A stretch of 6,515 nt of DNA from Massilia sp. UBA2604 (lineage in GTDB: Bacteria; Pseudomonadota; Gammaproteobacteria; Burkholderiales; Burkholderiaceae_D). A program made the position numbers and the translations under genes. Under the pieces are notes generated by a model. That model was not told the DNA's origin. It worked only from the letters and a program-made list of their open reading frames with translations, and searched no databases. This document shows, piece by piece, positions 1 to 6,106 of the stretch (position 1 is the first letter of the stretch; every line of letters begins with the position of its first letter). The DNA is taken from positions 1-6,515 of the forward strand of contig DDKG01000192.1 of the NCBI GenBank assembly GCA_002339265.1, read 5' to 3'.

Positions 1-1358
1 GCCTTGATGATCTCGGTCTTCTTGTCCGACCTGAACACCACGCGCAGGCCGATCGCGTTCAGGCATTTTCTCCACAACTCGTCGCGCAGGCGGCCGCCGA
101 CGGTGGCTTCGCTGTGCATGGTGAGCGTCAGCGGCTTGCCATCCGGCGCACGCCTGAAGCCATCGGCGTCGCGCTTGTCGTAACCATGCCGGTCCAACAG
201 CGCATTCGCCAGCGCCGGGTCGTACGGCACCGGGCTGCGGTAGTTCGGATCGTAGCCGAGCACGTTCGGCGGCAGCGGCGATTCGGCCTTGATCGCGAAG
301 CCCTTCTTGAGCAGCGCGATGTCTTCCGCGCTGTTATACGACATCGAGATCGCGCGCCGCAGCGCCACCCGGTCCTTGCCGTAGCCGCCGACCACCGGGT
401 CGTCCATATTCATCCACATGTAATAGGTCTGCAGCACCGGGAAGCGCGACAACACGATGCCGCGCGCCGCCAGCTCCGGTTTCAGTTCGCCATCGCGCAC
501 CACCATCTCGGTCATCGACTCGGGAATCTGTTCCAGGTAGTCGTATTCGCCATTCAAAAAGCCCAGCATGCGGCCCTGGAATTCCTCGGCGATCTTGACG
601 TCGATCCGGTCCACGCGCGGCAGGCGCTTGCCGTCCAGGGCGGCGGCAATCGCCCGGTCTTCCGGGTTGTCGCCCGGCGTGGCGGAAAACACCGCCGTCG
701 AATCCGGGTTGGCCAGCAGGACGATGCGGTCGCTGCGCTTCCACTCCTTGACCATGAACGGCCCGGTGCCGACCGGGTGGTTGCCGGCCTGCCCCGGATA
801 GGCCTCGATCACCTCGCGCGCCACCACGCCGGTGGCCGGGGTGGCGAGATAGAACAGGAAGTTGTTGTCGGGCGCCGCCAGGCGGATGCGCAGGGTGTAG
901 CGGTCGACCGCCTCGGCCTGCTTGCCTTCGACCATATACGACCAGGGCGACCTGAGCGACGGGTCGCGCAGGCGCCCGAGGCTGTAGACATAGTCGGCCG
1001 CGGTGACTTCGCGCTTCACGCCCTTGAAGGCCGGGTCGGGCGTGAAATAGATGCCGGGGCGGATGCGGAAGGTATAGGTCAGGCCGTCGGCGCTGACCTC
1101 GGGCATCGCGGTCGTGGTATTCGGCCGCAGTTTGGCCGGCCGCGCCAGGTAGTCGTAGCGCAGCAGCGGGTCGAACATGTTTTCCAGCAGCGACAGCGTG
1201 GCGTTGTCGGACGCCACCGCCGGGTCGAGCCCCGTTTCGCTGGTGGACAGGAACATGCGCAGCACTTTCTGCGGTGACTGCGCCGGCAGCTGCGCCTGGG
1301 CCTGCGCACCAAGGCAGGACAGGATGAATACGAGGGCGGCGGCGGTGCGGAATCTCAT
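1..1358 (-). CDS. ABC transporter periplasmic substrate-binding protein, family 5 (oligopeptide type), partial at C-terminus
   Basis: This is the periplasmic receptor of an ABC importer, of the SBP_bac_5 family (DppA/OppA-like) that usually captures peptides. The minus frame is open without a break for 452 codons from the ATG at 1358-1356 to the window edge. Members are usually about 500-600 residues, so the C-terminal part is missing. Residues 1-20 or so form a signal peptide: basic MRFR, a hydrophobic stretch, then AQA-type cleavage sites near residues 20-22. Family hallmarks follow: TGLDPA and LLENMFDPLLRYD near residues 42-69, LRPNTTTAMPEVSADGLTYTFRIRPG-like text (about 77-102), a TAADYVYSLGRL segment (119-130), and the signature HPVGTGPF at 194-201. 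Later, an RRAISMSYN-like segment and YDPNYRSPVPYDPALANALLDRHGY-like text match the hinge and C-lobe. No good Shine-Dalgarno precedes the start. Permease and ATPase genes are not visible. The ligand cannot be read from sequence; wall-derived peptides are a guess from neighbours. Confidence 0.9.
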   Translation of the reverse strand, partial: MRFRTAAALVFILSCLGAQAQAQLPAQSPQKVLRMFLSTSETGLDPAVASDNATLSLLENMFDPLLRYDYLARPAKLRPNTTTAMPEVSADGLTYTFRIRPGIYFTPDPAFKGVKREVTAADYVYSLGRLRDPSLRSPWSYMVEGKQAEAVDRYTLRIRLAAPDNNFLFYLATPATGVVAREVIEAYPGQAGNHPVGTGPFMVKEWKRSDRIVLLANPDSTAVFSATPGDNPEDRAIAAALDGKRLPRVDRIDVKIAEEFQGRMLGFLNGEYDYLEQIPESMTEMVVRDGELKPELAARGIVLSRFPVLQTYYMWMNMDDPVVGGYGKDRVALRRAISMSYNSAEDIALLKKGFAIKAESPLPPNVLGYDPNYRSPVPYDPALANALLDRHGYDKRDADGFRRAPDGKPLTLTMHSEATVGGRLRDELWRKCLNAIGLRVVFRSDKKTEIIK

Positions 1359-1373
1359 GACGGCAGGTCGTGT

Positions 1374-1403
1374 TGGGCGTTGCGTATCATAGGCCGACGC
1401 CCA
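1374..1403. promoter_or_regulatory. Inverted repeat centred on the -10 box of the binding-protein promoter; candidate operator
   Basis: TGGGCGT (1374-1380) and ACGCCCA (1397-1403) are perfect 7-base inverted arms separated by 16 bases. The symmetry centre, 1388.5, coincides with the centre of the -10 box at 1386-1391. One arm covers the expected start point and the other lies in the -10/-35 spacer, so a dimer bound here would block the promoter. The arms are GC-rich and could have arisen by chance. No regulator is identified. Confidence 0.35.
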
Positions 1404-1414
1404 TCCTGAGGCAA
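1386..1414 (-). promoter_or_regulatory. Sigma70-like promoter for the substrate-binding protein gene
   Basis: On the minus strand, TTGCCT (1414-1409) is followed after exactly 17 bases by TATGAT (1391-1386). This gives four of six matches to the -35 consensus and five of six to the -10. Transcription would start near 1379, leaving a leader of about 20 bases before the ATG at 1358. It is the best promoter match in the divergent region. The assignment is from sequence only. Confidence 0.55.
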
Positions 1415-1440
1415 CGCTCATAACTTTTGAACATGGTGCG

Positions 1441-1464
1441 GCTGCATTCTTTCATCCATGCAGC
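1441..1464. repeat. 7-base inverted repeat in the divergent intergenic region
   Basis: GCTGCAT (1441-1447) and ATGCAGC (1458-1464) form perfect inverted arms around a 10-base loop. There is no following T-run, so it is not a typical intrinsic terminator. It lies directly beside the candidate -35 element TTGCCC (1465-1470) of the rightward promoter, which makes an operator the more natural reading. The function is unproven. Confidence 0.35.
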
Positions 1465-1493
1465 TTGCCCTAAGCCACTGTCCACTGCACAAT
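1465..1493 (+). promoter_or_regulatory. Weak candidate promoter for the SpmAB-like/dacB operon
   Basis: TTGCCC (1465-1470), a 17-base spacer, then CACAAT (1488-1493) gives four of six matches in each box. Transcription would begin near 1500, downstream of the GTG at 1495, which would support translation from the ATG at 1522. An alternative of similar quality is TTGAAC (1427-1432) with TTTCAT (1450-1455), also 17 bases apart. Neither is strong. Confidence 0.25.
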
Positions 1494-1521
1494 CGTGCGA
1501 TACCCAGCGGCGATCTATTAC

Positions 1522-2760
1522 ATGGCACTCAATTACATCTGGACAGGCTTCTTCCTCGTCGGCTTTATTGCAGCATTGGGCCAATGGATCTTCCTTGGCG
1601 ATACAGAGGTTTTCAAACGCATCATCGACGGCACCTTTTCCTCGGCCAAGATGGCGGTGATGGACATCGCCCTGCCGCTGGCCGGCGTCATGACGCTCTG
1701 GCTCGGGATCATGAACGTGGGCGAGAAGGCCGGCGCGATCAATGCGTTCGCGCGCGTGATCGCTCCCTTCTTCTCGCGCATCTTCCCCGGCGTGCCGAAG
1801 GACCACCCGGCCAACGGCCACATGGTGATGAACTTCTCGGCCAATATGCTGGGCCTGGACAATGCCGCCACCCCGTTCGGCCTGAAGGCGATGGAGAGCC
1901 TGCAGTCGCTGAACCCGAAGAAGGACGAGGCCAGCGACGCCCAGATCATGTTCCTGGTGATCCAGACCTCGGGCCTGACCATCATCCCGCTGGCCATCAT
2001 GGCCCAGCGCGCGATCCTGGGCGCGGCCAATCCGGCCGACATCTTCATACCGACCCTGATCGCCACCTATTGCTCGACCATGACCGGCATCATCGCCGTC
2101 AGCCTGCGCCAGCGCATCAACCTGCTCGACCCGGTGGTGTTCGGCTGGATCGGCGGCGGCACCGCGCTGATCGGCGCCATGGTGTTCATGTTCACCCACT
2201 TCCTCGATAAAGCGCAGATCGAATCGGTGTCGCTGATCGCCGCCAACCTGATCCTGTTCTCGGTCATCGCCGTCTTCATGACCGGCGCCCTGCTGAAGAA
2301 AGTGAACGTGTTCGACGCCTTCATCGAAGGCGCCAAGGGCGGCATCGAGACCTCGCTCAAGATCATCCCCTACCTGGTCGGCATGCTGGTGGCGATCAGC
2401 GTGGTGCGCAACTCGGGCATCCTGGGCCTGATCGTGAGCGGCTTCGCCTGGATCTTCTCCGCACTGGGCATGCCCACCGATTTCGTCGGCGCGCTGCCGA
2501 CCGCCCTCATGAAGCCGCTGTCCGGCAGCGGCTCGCGCGCGATGATGATCGACGCCATGACCACCTACGGCGTCGATTCCTTCGTCGGCCGCCTGGCCAG
2601 CATCCTGCAGGGCGCGGCCGACACCACCTTCTACATCGTCGCGCTGTATTTCGGCTCGGTCGGCGTGCGCAAGACGCGCTATGCGATCGGCTACGGCCTG
2701 CTGGCCGACCTGGCCGGCGTCATCGGCGCCATCTTCGTCGCCTATCTCTTCTTCGGTTAA
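1522..2760 (+). CDS. Fused SpmA-SpmB-like nucleoside-recognition (Gate) domain membrane protein
   Basis: This is an integral inner-membrane protein of 412 residues, most likely a transporter or channel-like Gate-domain protein of unknown substrate. The N-terminal half (about 1-200) resembles Bacillus SpmA, with the hallmark NMLGLDNAATPFGLKAM at about 108-124. A hydrophobic connecting helix follows (about 235-258). The C-terminal half (about 262-412) resembles SpmB, with VVRNSGILG (294-302), the KPLSGSGSRA segment (331-340), DTTFYIVALYFGSVG (367-381) and a GLLADLAGVIGA ending. SpmA and SpmB are separate proteins of about 180-200 residues in Bacillus, where they help dehydrate the spore core. 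This organism is almost certainly not a spore former. An in-frame GTG at 1495 would add nine residues, but the ATG at 1522 gives the hydrophobic MALNYIWTGFF start and is preferred; neither has a strong ribosome site. The gene is followed after 8 bases by dacB and is probably co-transcribed with it. Confidence 0.88.
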   Translation: MALNYIWTGFFLVGFIAALGQWIFLGDTEVFKRIIDGTFSSAKMAVMDIALPLAGVMTLWLGIMNVGEKAGAINAFARVIAPFFSRIFPGVPKDHPANGHMVMNFSANMLGLDNAATPFGLKAMESLQSLNPKKDEASDAQIMFLVIQTSGLTIIPLAIMAQRAILGAANPADIFIPTLIATYCSTMTGIIAVSLRQRINLLDPVVFGWIGGGTALIGAMVFMFTHFLDKAQIESVSLIAANLILFSVIAVFMTGALLKKVNVFDAFIEGAKGGIETSLKIIPYLVGMLVAISVVRNSGILGLIVSGFAWIFSALGMPTDFVGALPTALMKPLSGSGSRAMMIDAMTTYGVDSFVGRLASILQGAADTTFYIVALYFGSVGVRKTRYAIGYGLLADLAGVIGAIFVAYLFFG

Positions 2761-2763
2761 GGA
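2759..2763 (+). promoter_or_regulatory. Ribosome binding site of dacB overlapping the upstream stop codon
   Basis: AAGGA sits 5 bases before the dacB ATG at 2769, and its first two bases are the end of the TAA stop of the upstream gene. This fixes the dacB start and suggests that ribosomes ending the upstream gene can reinitiate here (translational coupling). Confidence 0.7.
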
Positions 2764-2768
2764 TCCTC

Positions 2769-4244
2769 ATGCTCCGACGCTCGGCACTCGCCCTCGCCCT
2801 TTTCTCGAGCATCTCGTTCGCCCACGCCCAGCTGCCGCAAGCGGTGACCCAGGCGCTGCAGCAGAACGGCATCGGGCAGGACGAGATCGGGGTGCTGGTG
2901 CTGCGCGGCGACGCCGCCGTGCTGGAACACCGTGCCAGCCTGCCGATGCAGCCGGCATCGACCATGAAGCTGGTGACGACGCTGGTCGGCCTGGAGCGCC
3001 TGGGTCCCGCCTTCCGCGGCCGCACCGAGCTGCGCACCACCGGCCAGGTCGAGGACGGCGTGCTGCGCGGGAGCCTGTACCTGAAGGGCGGCGCCGATGC
3101 CGACCTGGCGGGGATCGATATCGACAACATGCTGCGCGCGCTGCGCTACGAGGGCATCGAACGAATCGAGGGCGACCTGGTGCTCGATCGCGAACTGTTC
3201 CAGCCGGCGCGCACTGATGTCGGCCTGCCGCCCTTCGACGAGTCGCCGGAAGCGTATTACAACGTGATCCCCGACGCCCTGCTGGTCAACAAGAACATGC
3301 TGCAGCTCGACATGCGCTCGACTGGGTCGCGCCTGCAGCTGCGCATGCATCCCGAGCTGGAACGGGTCGCGGTGACGTCCGAGATGATGCTGGTCGACGC
3401 CAACTGCGCCGCATGGGAAAACGGCTGGCAGCAGCCTGAAGTACGGCGCGAGCCGGACGGCCGCATCAAGGTGGTCTTGCGCGGCACCTTCCCGAAAAAC
3501 TGCAACCGCAGCTACGGCGTCAATGTGCTCGACCGCGACGACTACGTCGGCCGCCTGGTGCGCCAGGCCTGGAGCGACCAGGGCGGCGTGCTGAGCGGCC
3601 GCACCATCACCGGCGCCACGCCGCTAGATGCCCGCCTGCTGGCCGCCCATGTGTCGCGCCAGCTGCCGGAGCTGGTGCGCGACACCAACAAGCCGTCCGA
3701 TAACGCGCTGGCGCGCACCCTGTTCCTGAGCCTGGGCAGCCTGCAGGCCGACCCGGTGGCGGGCAGCCTGGCGCTGCCGGCGCCCGGCACGGGCGAATCG
3801 ACCTTCGCCCGCGCCGACGCCGCCGTGCGCGGCTGGCTGCGCGAGAAGCAGATCGACGACGCCGGCTTCGTGATCGACAACGGTTCGGGCCTGTCGCGCA
3901 TCGAGCGCATCAGCGCGCAGCAGATGGCCCGATTGCTGCAGGCCGGGTTGCGCAGCCCTTGGGCGCCGGAATTCCAGTCCAGCATGCCGATCGGCGCGGT
4001 CGACGGCACCATGCGCCGCCGCCTGCAGGGCAGCCCCGCCGCCGGCCGCGCGCGCCTGAAGACGGGCAGCCTGCGCAACGTCACGGCGCTGGCCGGCTAC
4101 GTGCCGGACGCGAACGGCATCCCCTGCGTGTTCGTGGCGATGATCAATAGCGAGCAAAGCGGTAACGGCCGCGGACGCGCGGTGCTCGACCTGCTGGTGG
4201 ACTGGGTGGCACGCTCCGGCGTCCCCCAAGCAGGCAGTGAATAA
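2769..4244 (+). CDS. dacB: D-alanyl-D-alanine carboxypeptidase/endopeptidase, PBP4 (DacB) type, family S13
   Basis: This periplasmic penicillin-binding protein removes the terminal D-Ala from peptidoglycan pentapeptides and, in PBP4 relatives, also cuts D-Ala-mDAP crosslinks. It has 491 residues, close to the E. coli enzyme. A Sec signal peptide occupies residues 1-20, with likely cleavage at AHA/Q (20/21). All three penicillin-binding motifs are intact: SxxK as S64-T-M-K67 (nucleophile Ser64), SxN as S310-D-N312, and KTG at 431-433 in RLKTGSLRNVTALAGY. The long gap between SxxK and SxN is the mark of the S13 family, which carries extra inserted domains there. A DNGSGLSR segment (370-377) is also typical. 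Cys212 and Cys244 lie in the inserted region and might pair. It lies 8 bases after the SpmAB-like gene, with a clear ribosome site overlapping that gene's stop, so the two form an operon. No terminator hairpin follows. Confidence 0.95.
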   Translation: MLRRSALALALFSSISFAHAQLPQAVTQALQQNGIGQDEIGVLVLRGDAAVLEHRASLPMQPASTMKLVTTLVGLERLGPAFRGRTELRTTGQVEDGVLRGSLYLKGGADADLAGIDIDNMLRALRYEGIERIEGDLVLDRELFQPARTDVGLPPFDESPEAYYNVIPDALLVNKNMLQLDMRSTGSRLQLRMHPELERVAVTSEMMLVDANCAAWENGWQQPEVRREPDGRIKVVLRGTFPKNCNRSYGVNVLDRDDYVGRLVRQAWSDQGGVLSGRTITGATPLDARLLAAHVSRQLPELVRDTNKPSDNALARTLFLSLGSLQADPVAGSLALPAPGTGESTFARADAAVRGWLREKQIDDAGFVIDNGSGLSRIERISAQQMARLLQAGLRSPWAPEFQSSMPIGAVDGTMRRRLQGSPAAGRARLKTGSLRNVTALAGYVPDANGIPCVFVAMINSEQSGNGRGRAVLDLLVDWVARSGVPQAGSE

Positions 4245-4259
4245 TGTTGTTTCTTACGC

Positions 4260-4272
4260 AATAGTAACTATT
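4260..4272. promoter_or_regulatory. Perfect 13-base palindrome upstream of the diguanylate cyclase promoter; candidate operator
   Basis: AATAGT (4260-4265), a single central A, then ACTATT (4267-4272) make a perfect 6+1+6 inverted repeat. It sits in an AT-rich island of an otherwise GC-rich window and overlaps the region where a -35 element would lie for the extended -10 at 4277-4285. A protein bound here could repress or activate that promoter. No cognate regulator is recognised. Confidence 0.4.
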
Positions 4273-4276
4273 AAAT

Positions 4277-4285
4277 TGCTATGAT
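4277..4285 (+). promoter_or_regulatory. Extended -10 promoter for the GGDEF gene
   Basis: TGCTATGAT has the TGn extension (4277-4279) followed by TATGAT (4280-4285), a five-of-six match to the -10 consensus. No convincing -35 box is present at 16-18 bases, as is often the case for extended -10 promoters. Transcription would start near 4292, leaving a leader of about 65 bases before the ATG at 4358. The leader contains a small CGCG-CAAT-CGCG stem-loop at 4330-4341. Confidence 0.5.
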
Positions 4286-4357
4286 TCGTTAGTTTCCGAT
4301 AGCAAAAGCTGACACAATGGCGGACTTGACGCGCAATCGCGCCCAATTTCCGCATCC

Positions 4358-5491
4358 ATGAAATTTCATTCCCTGACCGGAGAATTCGCGCGCGCCGCGG
4401 ACGAAACCGAATTCCTGAACAGCCAGCTGCCCCGCACGCGCGCCCTGCTCGGCTTCACGCTGACGTTCTGCGTCGTGTTCTTCCAGTTCTTCTTCCTGAC
4501 CGATATCGCGGCGCTGGGCCTGGATACCGCCATCAGGGAAACCCTCCCGGCGCGCCTGGGCGTTGCGCTCAATGGCGGCATCTGCGCCTGGCTGGCCTAT
4601 CGCCGTCCGCTGTCGATCCGCGGCACGCGGCTGGCGGCGTCGAGCGCCGAGATCCTGTCGCTGGGCTGCTTCATGGTGGTCGCGCTGGCGCGCCCGAACG
4701 AGGTGCACTGGCATGCGCTGTCGATGGTGGTGATCCAGGTGGTGATCTACCTGTACATCCCGAACCGGCTGGCCTACGCCACCGCGATCGCCAGCGGCGG
4801 CGTCATCGTCTTTTTGGCGCTGGTGCACTACCTGCTGCCGCCGCGGCCGGTCGCCGACCTGCTCACGATGGGCATGCTGCTGGCGATGATCAATGCCTTC
4901 GGCATCCTGGCGGCGCGCCGCTTCAACCGGGTGGCGCGCGAGGAATTCCGCCTGCAGACGCAATTGAAGCGGCTCGCCGAGCGCGACCAGCTTACCGGCT
5001 GCTACAACCGCCACTACCTGAACGACCACCTGCTGGGCGCCGAGCTGGCGCGGGCGCGGCGCTTCGGCCATCCGGTCTCGGTGGTGCTGTGCGATATCGA
5101 TCACTTCAAGCACATCAACGACACCTTCGGCCACCACCAGGGCGACAACGTGATCCAGAATTTCGCCACCCTGCTGCAGGGGATGACGCGCCAGGGCGTC
5201 GATGCGGTGGTGCGCTACGGCGGCGAGGAATTCCTGCTGATCCTGCCCGAGACCGGGCCGGCTGGCGCAGCCGTGCTGGCCGAACGCCTGCGCGACGCCT
5301 TCGCCGCCAGCACCTTCACGGTCGATGGTGAACCGGTGCCGACCAGCGCCAGCTTCGGCGTGGCCGCCTTCGATTTCTCCAGCCGCGACCTGCGCGTCAC
5401 CCTGCCCGACCTGATCGTGGCGGCCGACAAGCAGCTGTATGCGGCCAAGCGCAATGGCCGCAACCGGGTCGAGTCGGTCGAGATGGCGTAG
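4358..5491 (+). CDS. Membrane-bound diguanylate cyclase (GGDEF domain, GGEEF variant)
   Basis: The protein (377 residues) should join two GTP into the second messenger cyclic di-GMP on the cytoplasmic side of the inner membrane. Residues 30-186 hold about six hydrophobic segments (roughly 30-48, 66-81, 98-111, 119-134, 138-159, 168-186), an unassigned membrane sensor region resembling MASE-type modules. A short charged helix (190-209) leads to the GGDEF domain beginning at DQLTGCYNR (210-218). Catalytic features are intact: metal ligand Asp246 in CDIDHFK, Asn254 in KHIND, GHHQGD at 258-263, and the signature RYGGEEF at 286-292. The usual inhibitory I-site RxxD before the signature reads QGVD (279-282), with an Arg one residue too early, so product inhibition at that site is probably weak or absent. 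No EAL domain is fused. The start has no strong ribosome site; the nearby ATG at 4317 is out of frame. It appears to be transcribed alone from the AT-rich upstream promoter. Confidence 0.93.
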   Translation: MKFHSLTGEFARAADETEFLNSQLPRTRALLGFTLTFCVVFFQFFFLTDIAALGLDTAIRETLPARLGVALNGGICAWLAYRRPLSIRGTRLAASSAEILSLGCFMVVALARPNEVHWHALSMVVIQVVIYLYIPNRLAYATAIASGGVIVFLALVHYLLPPRPVADLLTMGMLLAMINAFGILAARRFNRVAREEFRLQTQLKRLAERDQLTGCYNRHYLNDHLLGAELARARRFGHPVSVVLCDIDHFKHINDTFGHHQGDNVIQNFATLLQGMTRQGVDAVVRYGGEEFLLILPETGPAGAAVLAERLRDAFAASTFTVDGEPVPTSASFGVAAFDFSSRDLRVTLPDLIVAADKQLYAAKRNGRNRVESVEMA

Positions 5492-5494
5492 GTT

Positions 5495-6106
5495 CTACAA
5501 CACGCGGCGGAAGGTGGCGCGCACCAGCTCGCGGTCGCCGCAATCGAAGTGCCACCACTCGGTATTGATGCCGACGAAGCCGGCCTGCAGCATCGCCGCG
5601 CGCAGCAGGCGGCGGTTGGCGATCTGGTGCTCGCTCAGCTGGCCGGCCAGCAAAAAGCCTTCTTCCAGCGCCGGATGCGACAGCTCCGTCATGTCGTCGA
5701 AGCCGGTGCCCATGTCGAGCTCCACGCCGTCGGCATCGAGCAAGGTGATGTCAAGCGCCATGCCATACGAGTGGATCGAGCCGCGCGCCGGATTGGCCAG
5801 ATACAGGCGCAGGTCGGTGCCCTCGAGCGCATCCCATAACTGCTGCTGCACGCGCTGCGGGCGCAAGGCGTCCAGCACCAGCGGCCGCAGGCTTGGCGCG
5901 TGCACGGCCAGCCAGGCCACCGCGCGTTCCAGCGCGGCCGCCGCCTCGACGTGCAGCCAGGCGCAGTCGTAGGGCGAATACAGGTCGCGCCCGACGAAGT
6001 TGTTGGGCGTGGCGTAGCGCAGGTCGACGTCGATGCCGGCGATGCTGTCCAGGTGGCGGAATTCCGGGCTGGCGGCGATGTCCTCGCTGGCGAGGGTTAG
6101 ATTCAT
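5495..6106 (-). CDS. ddpX: D-alanyl-D-alanine dipeptidase, VanX/DdpX family (M15D)
   Basis: This zinc metallopeptidase hydrolyses the free dipeptide D-Ala-D-Ala to D-alanine. At 203 residues it has the family length, and it lacks a signal peptide, indicating a cytoplasmic enzyme. The family motifs appear in order: VDLRYATPNNFVGRDLY (27-43), the catalytic-arginine segment LDALRP with Arg82, the zinc motif SxHxxGxAxD as S110-I-H112 to D119, the MGTGFDDM stretch (132-139), and EWWHF with general base Glu183 and zinc ligand His186. All residues expected for VanX chemistry are therefore present. Its ATG directly follows the TAA of the upstream LysR-type gene (TAAATG), with no clear ribosome site of its own, so expression probably depends on coupling to the regulator. 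In non-resistant bacteria such enzymes are thought to recover D-Ala from wall turnover; nothing here (no vanH or vanA ligase) suggests glycopeptide resistance. The symbol is by analogy with E. coli. Confidence 0.92.
   Translation of the reverse strand: MNLTLASEDIAASPEFRHLDSIAGIDVDLRYATPNNFVGRDLYSPYDCAWLHVEAAAALERAVAWLAVHAPSLRPLVLDALRPQRVQQQLWDALEGTDLRLYLANPARGSIHSYGMALDITLLDADGVELDMGTGFDDMTELSHPALEEGFLLAGQLSEHQIANRRLLRAAMLQAGFVGINTEWWHFDCGDRELVRATFRRVL

Noticed and set aside
114..1277. Long plus-strand open frame (387 codons) over the binding-protein gene
   Set aside because: It lies antisense to the continuous family 5 binding-protein frame. Its product is rich in Arg, His and Val with no recognisable domain, as expected for a shadow frame in GC-rich DNA.
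1314..1325. Possible lipobox (I-L-S-C15) in the binding-protein signal peptide
   Set aside because: The hydrophobic stretch before Cys15 is very short and Leu at -2 is not typical; the AQAQA region just after suits ordinary signal peptidase I cleavage better.
1475..1487. Direct repeat CCACTG-T-CCACTG
   Set aside because: Only two six-base copies; easily explained by chance and without further copies nearby.
1387..2199. 270-codon minus-strand open frame across the SpmAB-like gene
   Set aside because: Its composition is rich in His, Asp, Arg and Gln and has no domain; the opposite frame carries the clear Gate-domain motifs. It would also cross the divergent promoter region.
3624..4229. 201-codon minus-strand open frame inside dacB
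   Set aside because: Antisense to the region encoding the SxN and KTG motifs; Ala/Arg/His-rich with no domain.
4330..4341. CGCG-CAAT-CGCG hairpin as a riboswitch or terminator before the cyclase gene
   Set aside because: The stem is only four pairs with no T-run or conserved aptamer elements; the leader is too short for a known c-di-GMP riboswitch.
4289..5137. 282-codon minus-strand open frame over the cyclase gene
   Set aside because: Low-complexity His/Gln/Arg-rich translation antisense to a well-supported GGDEF protein; a shadow frame.
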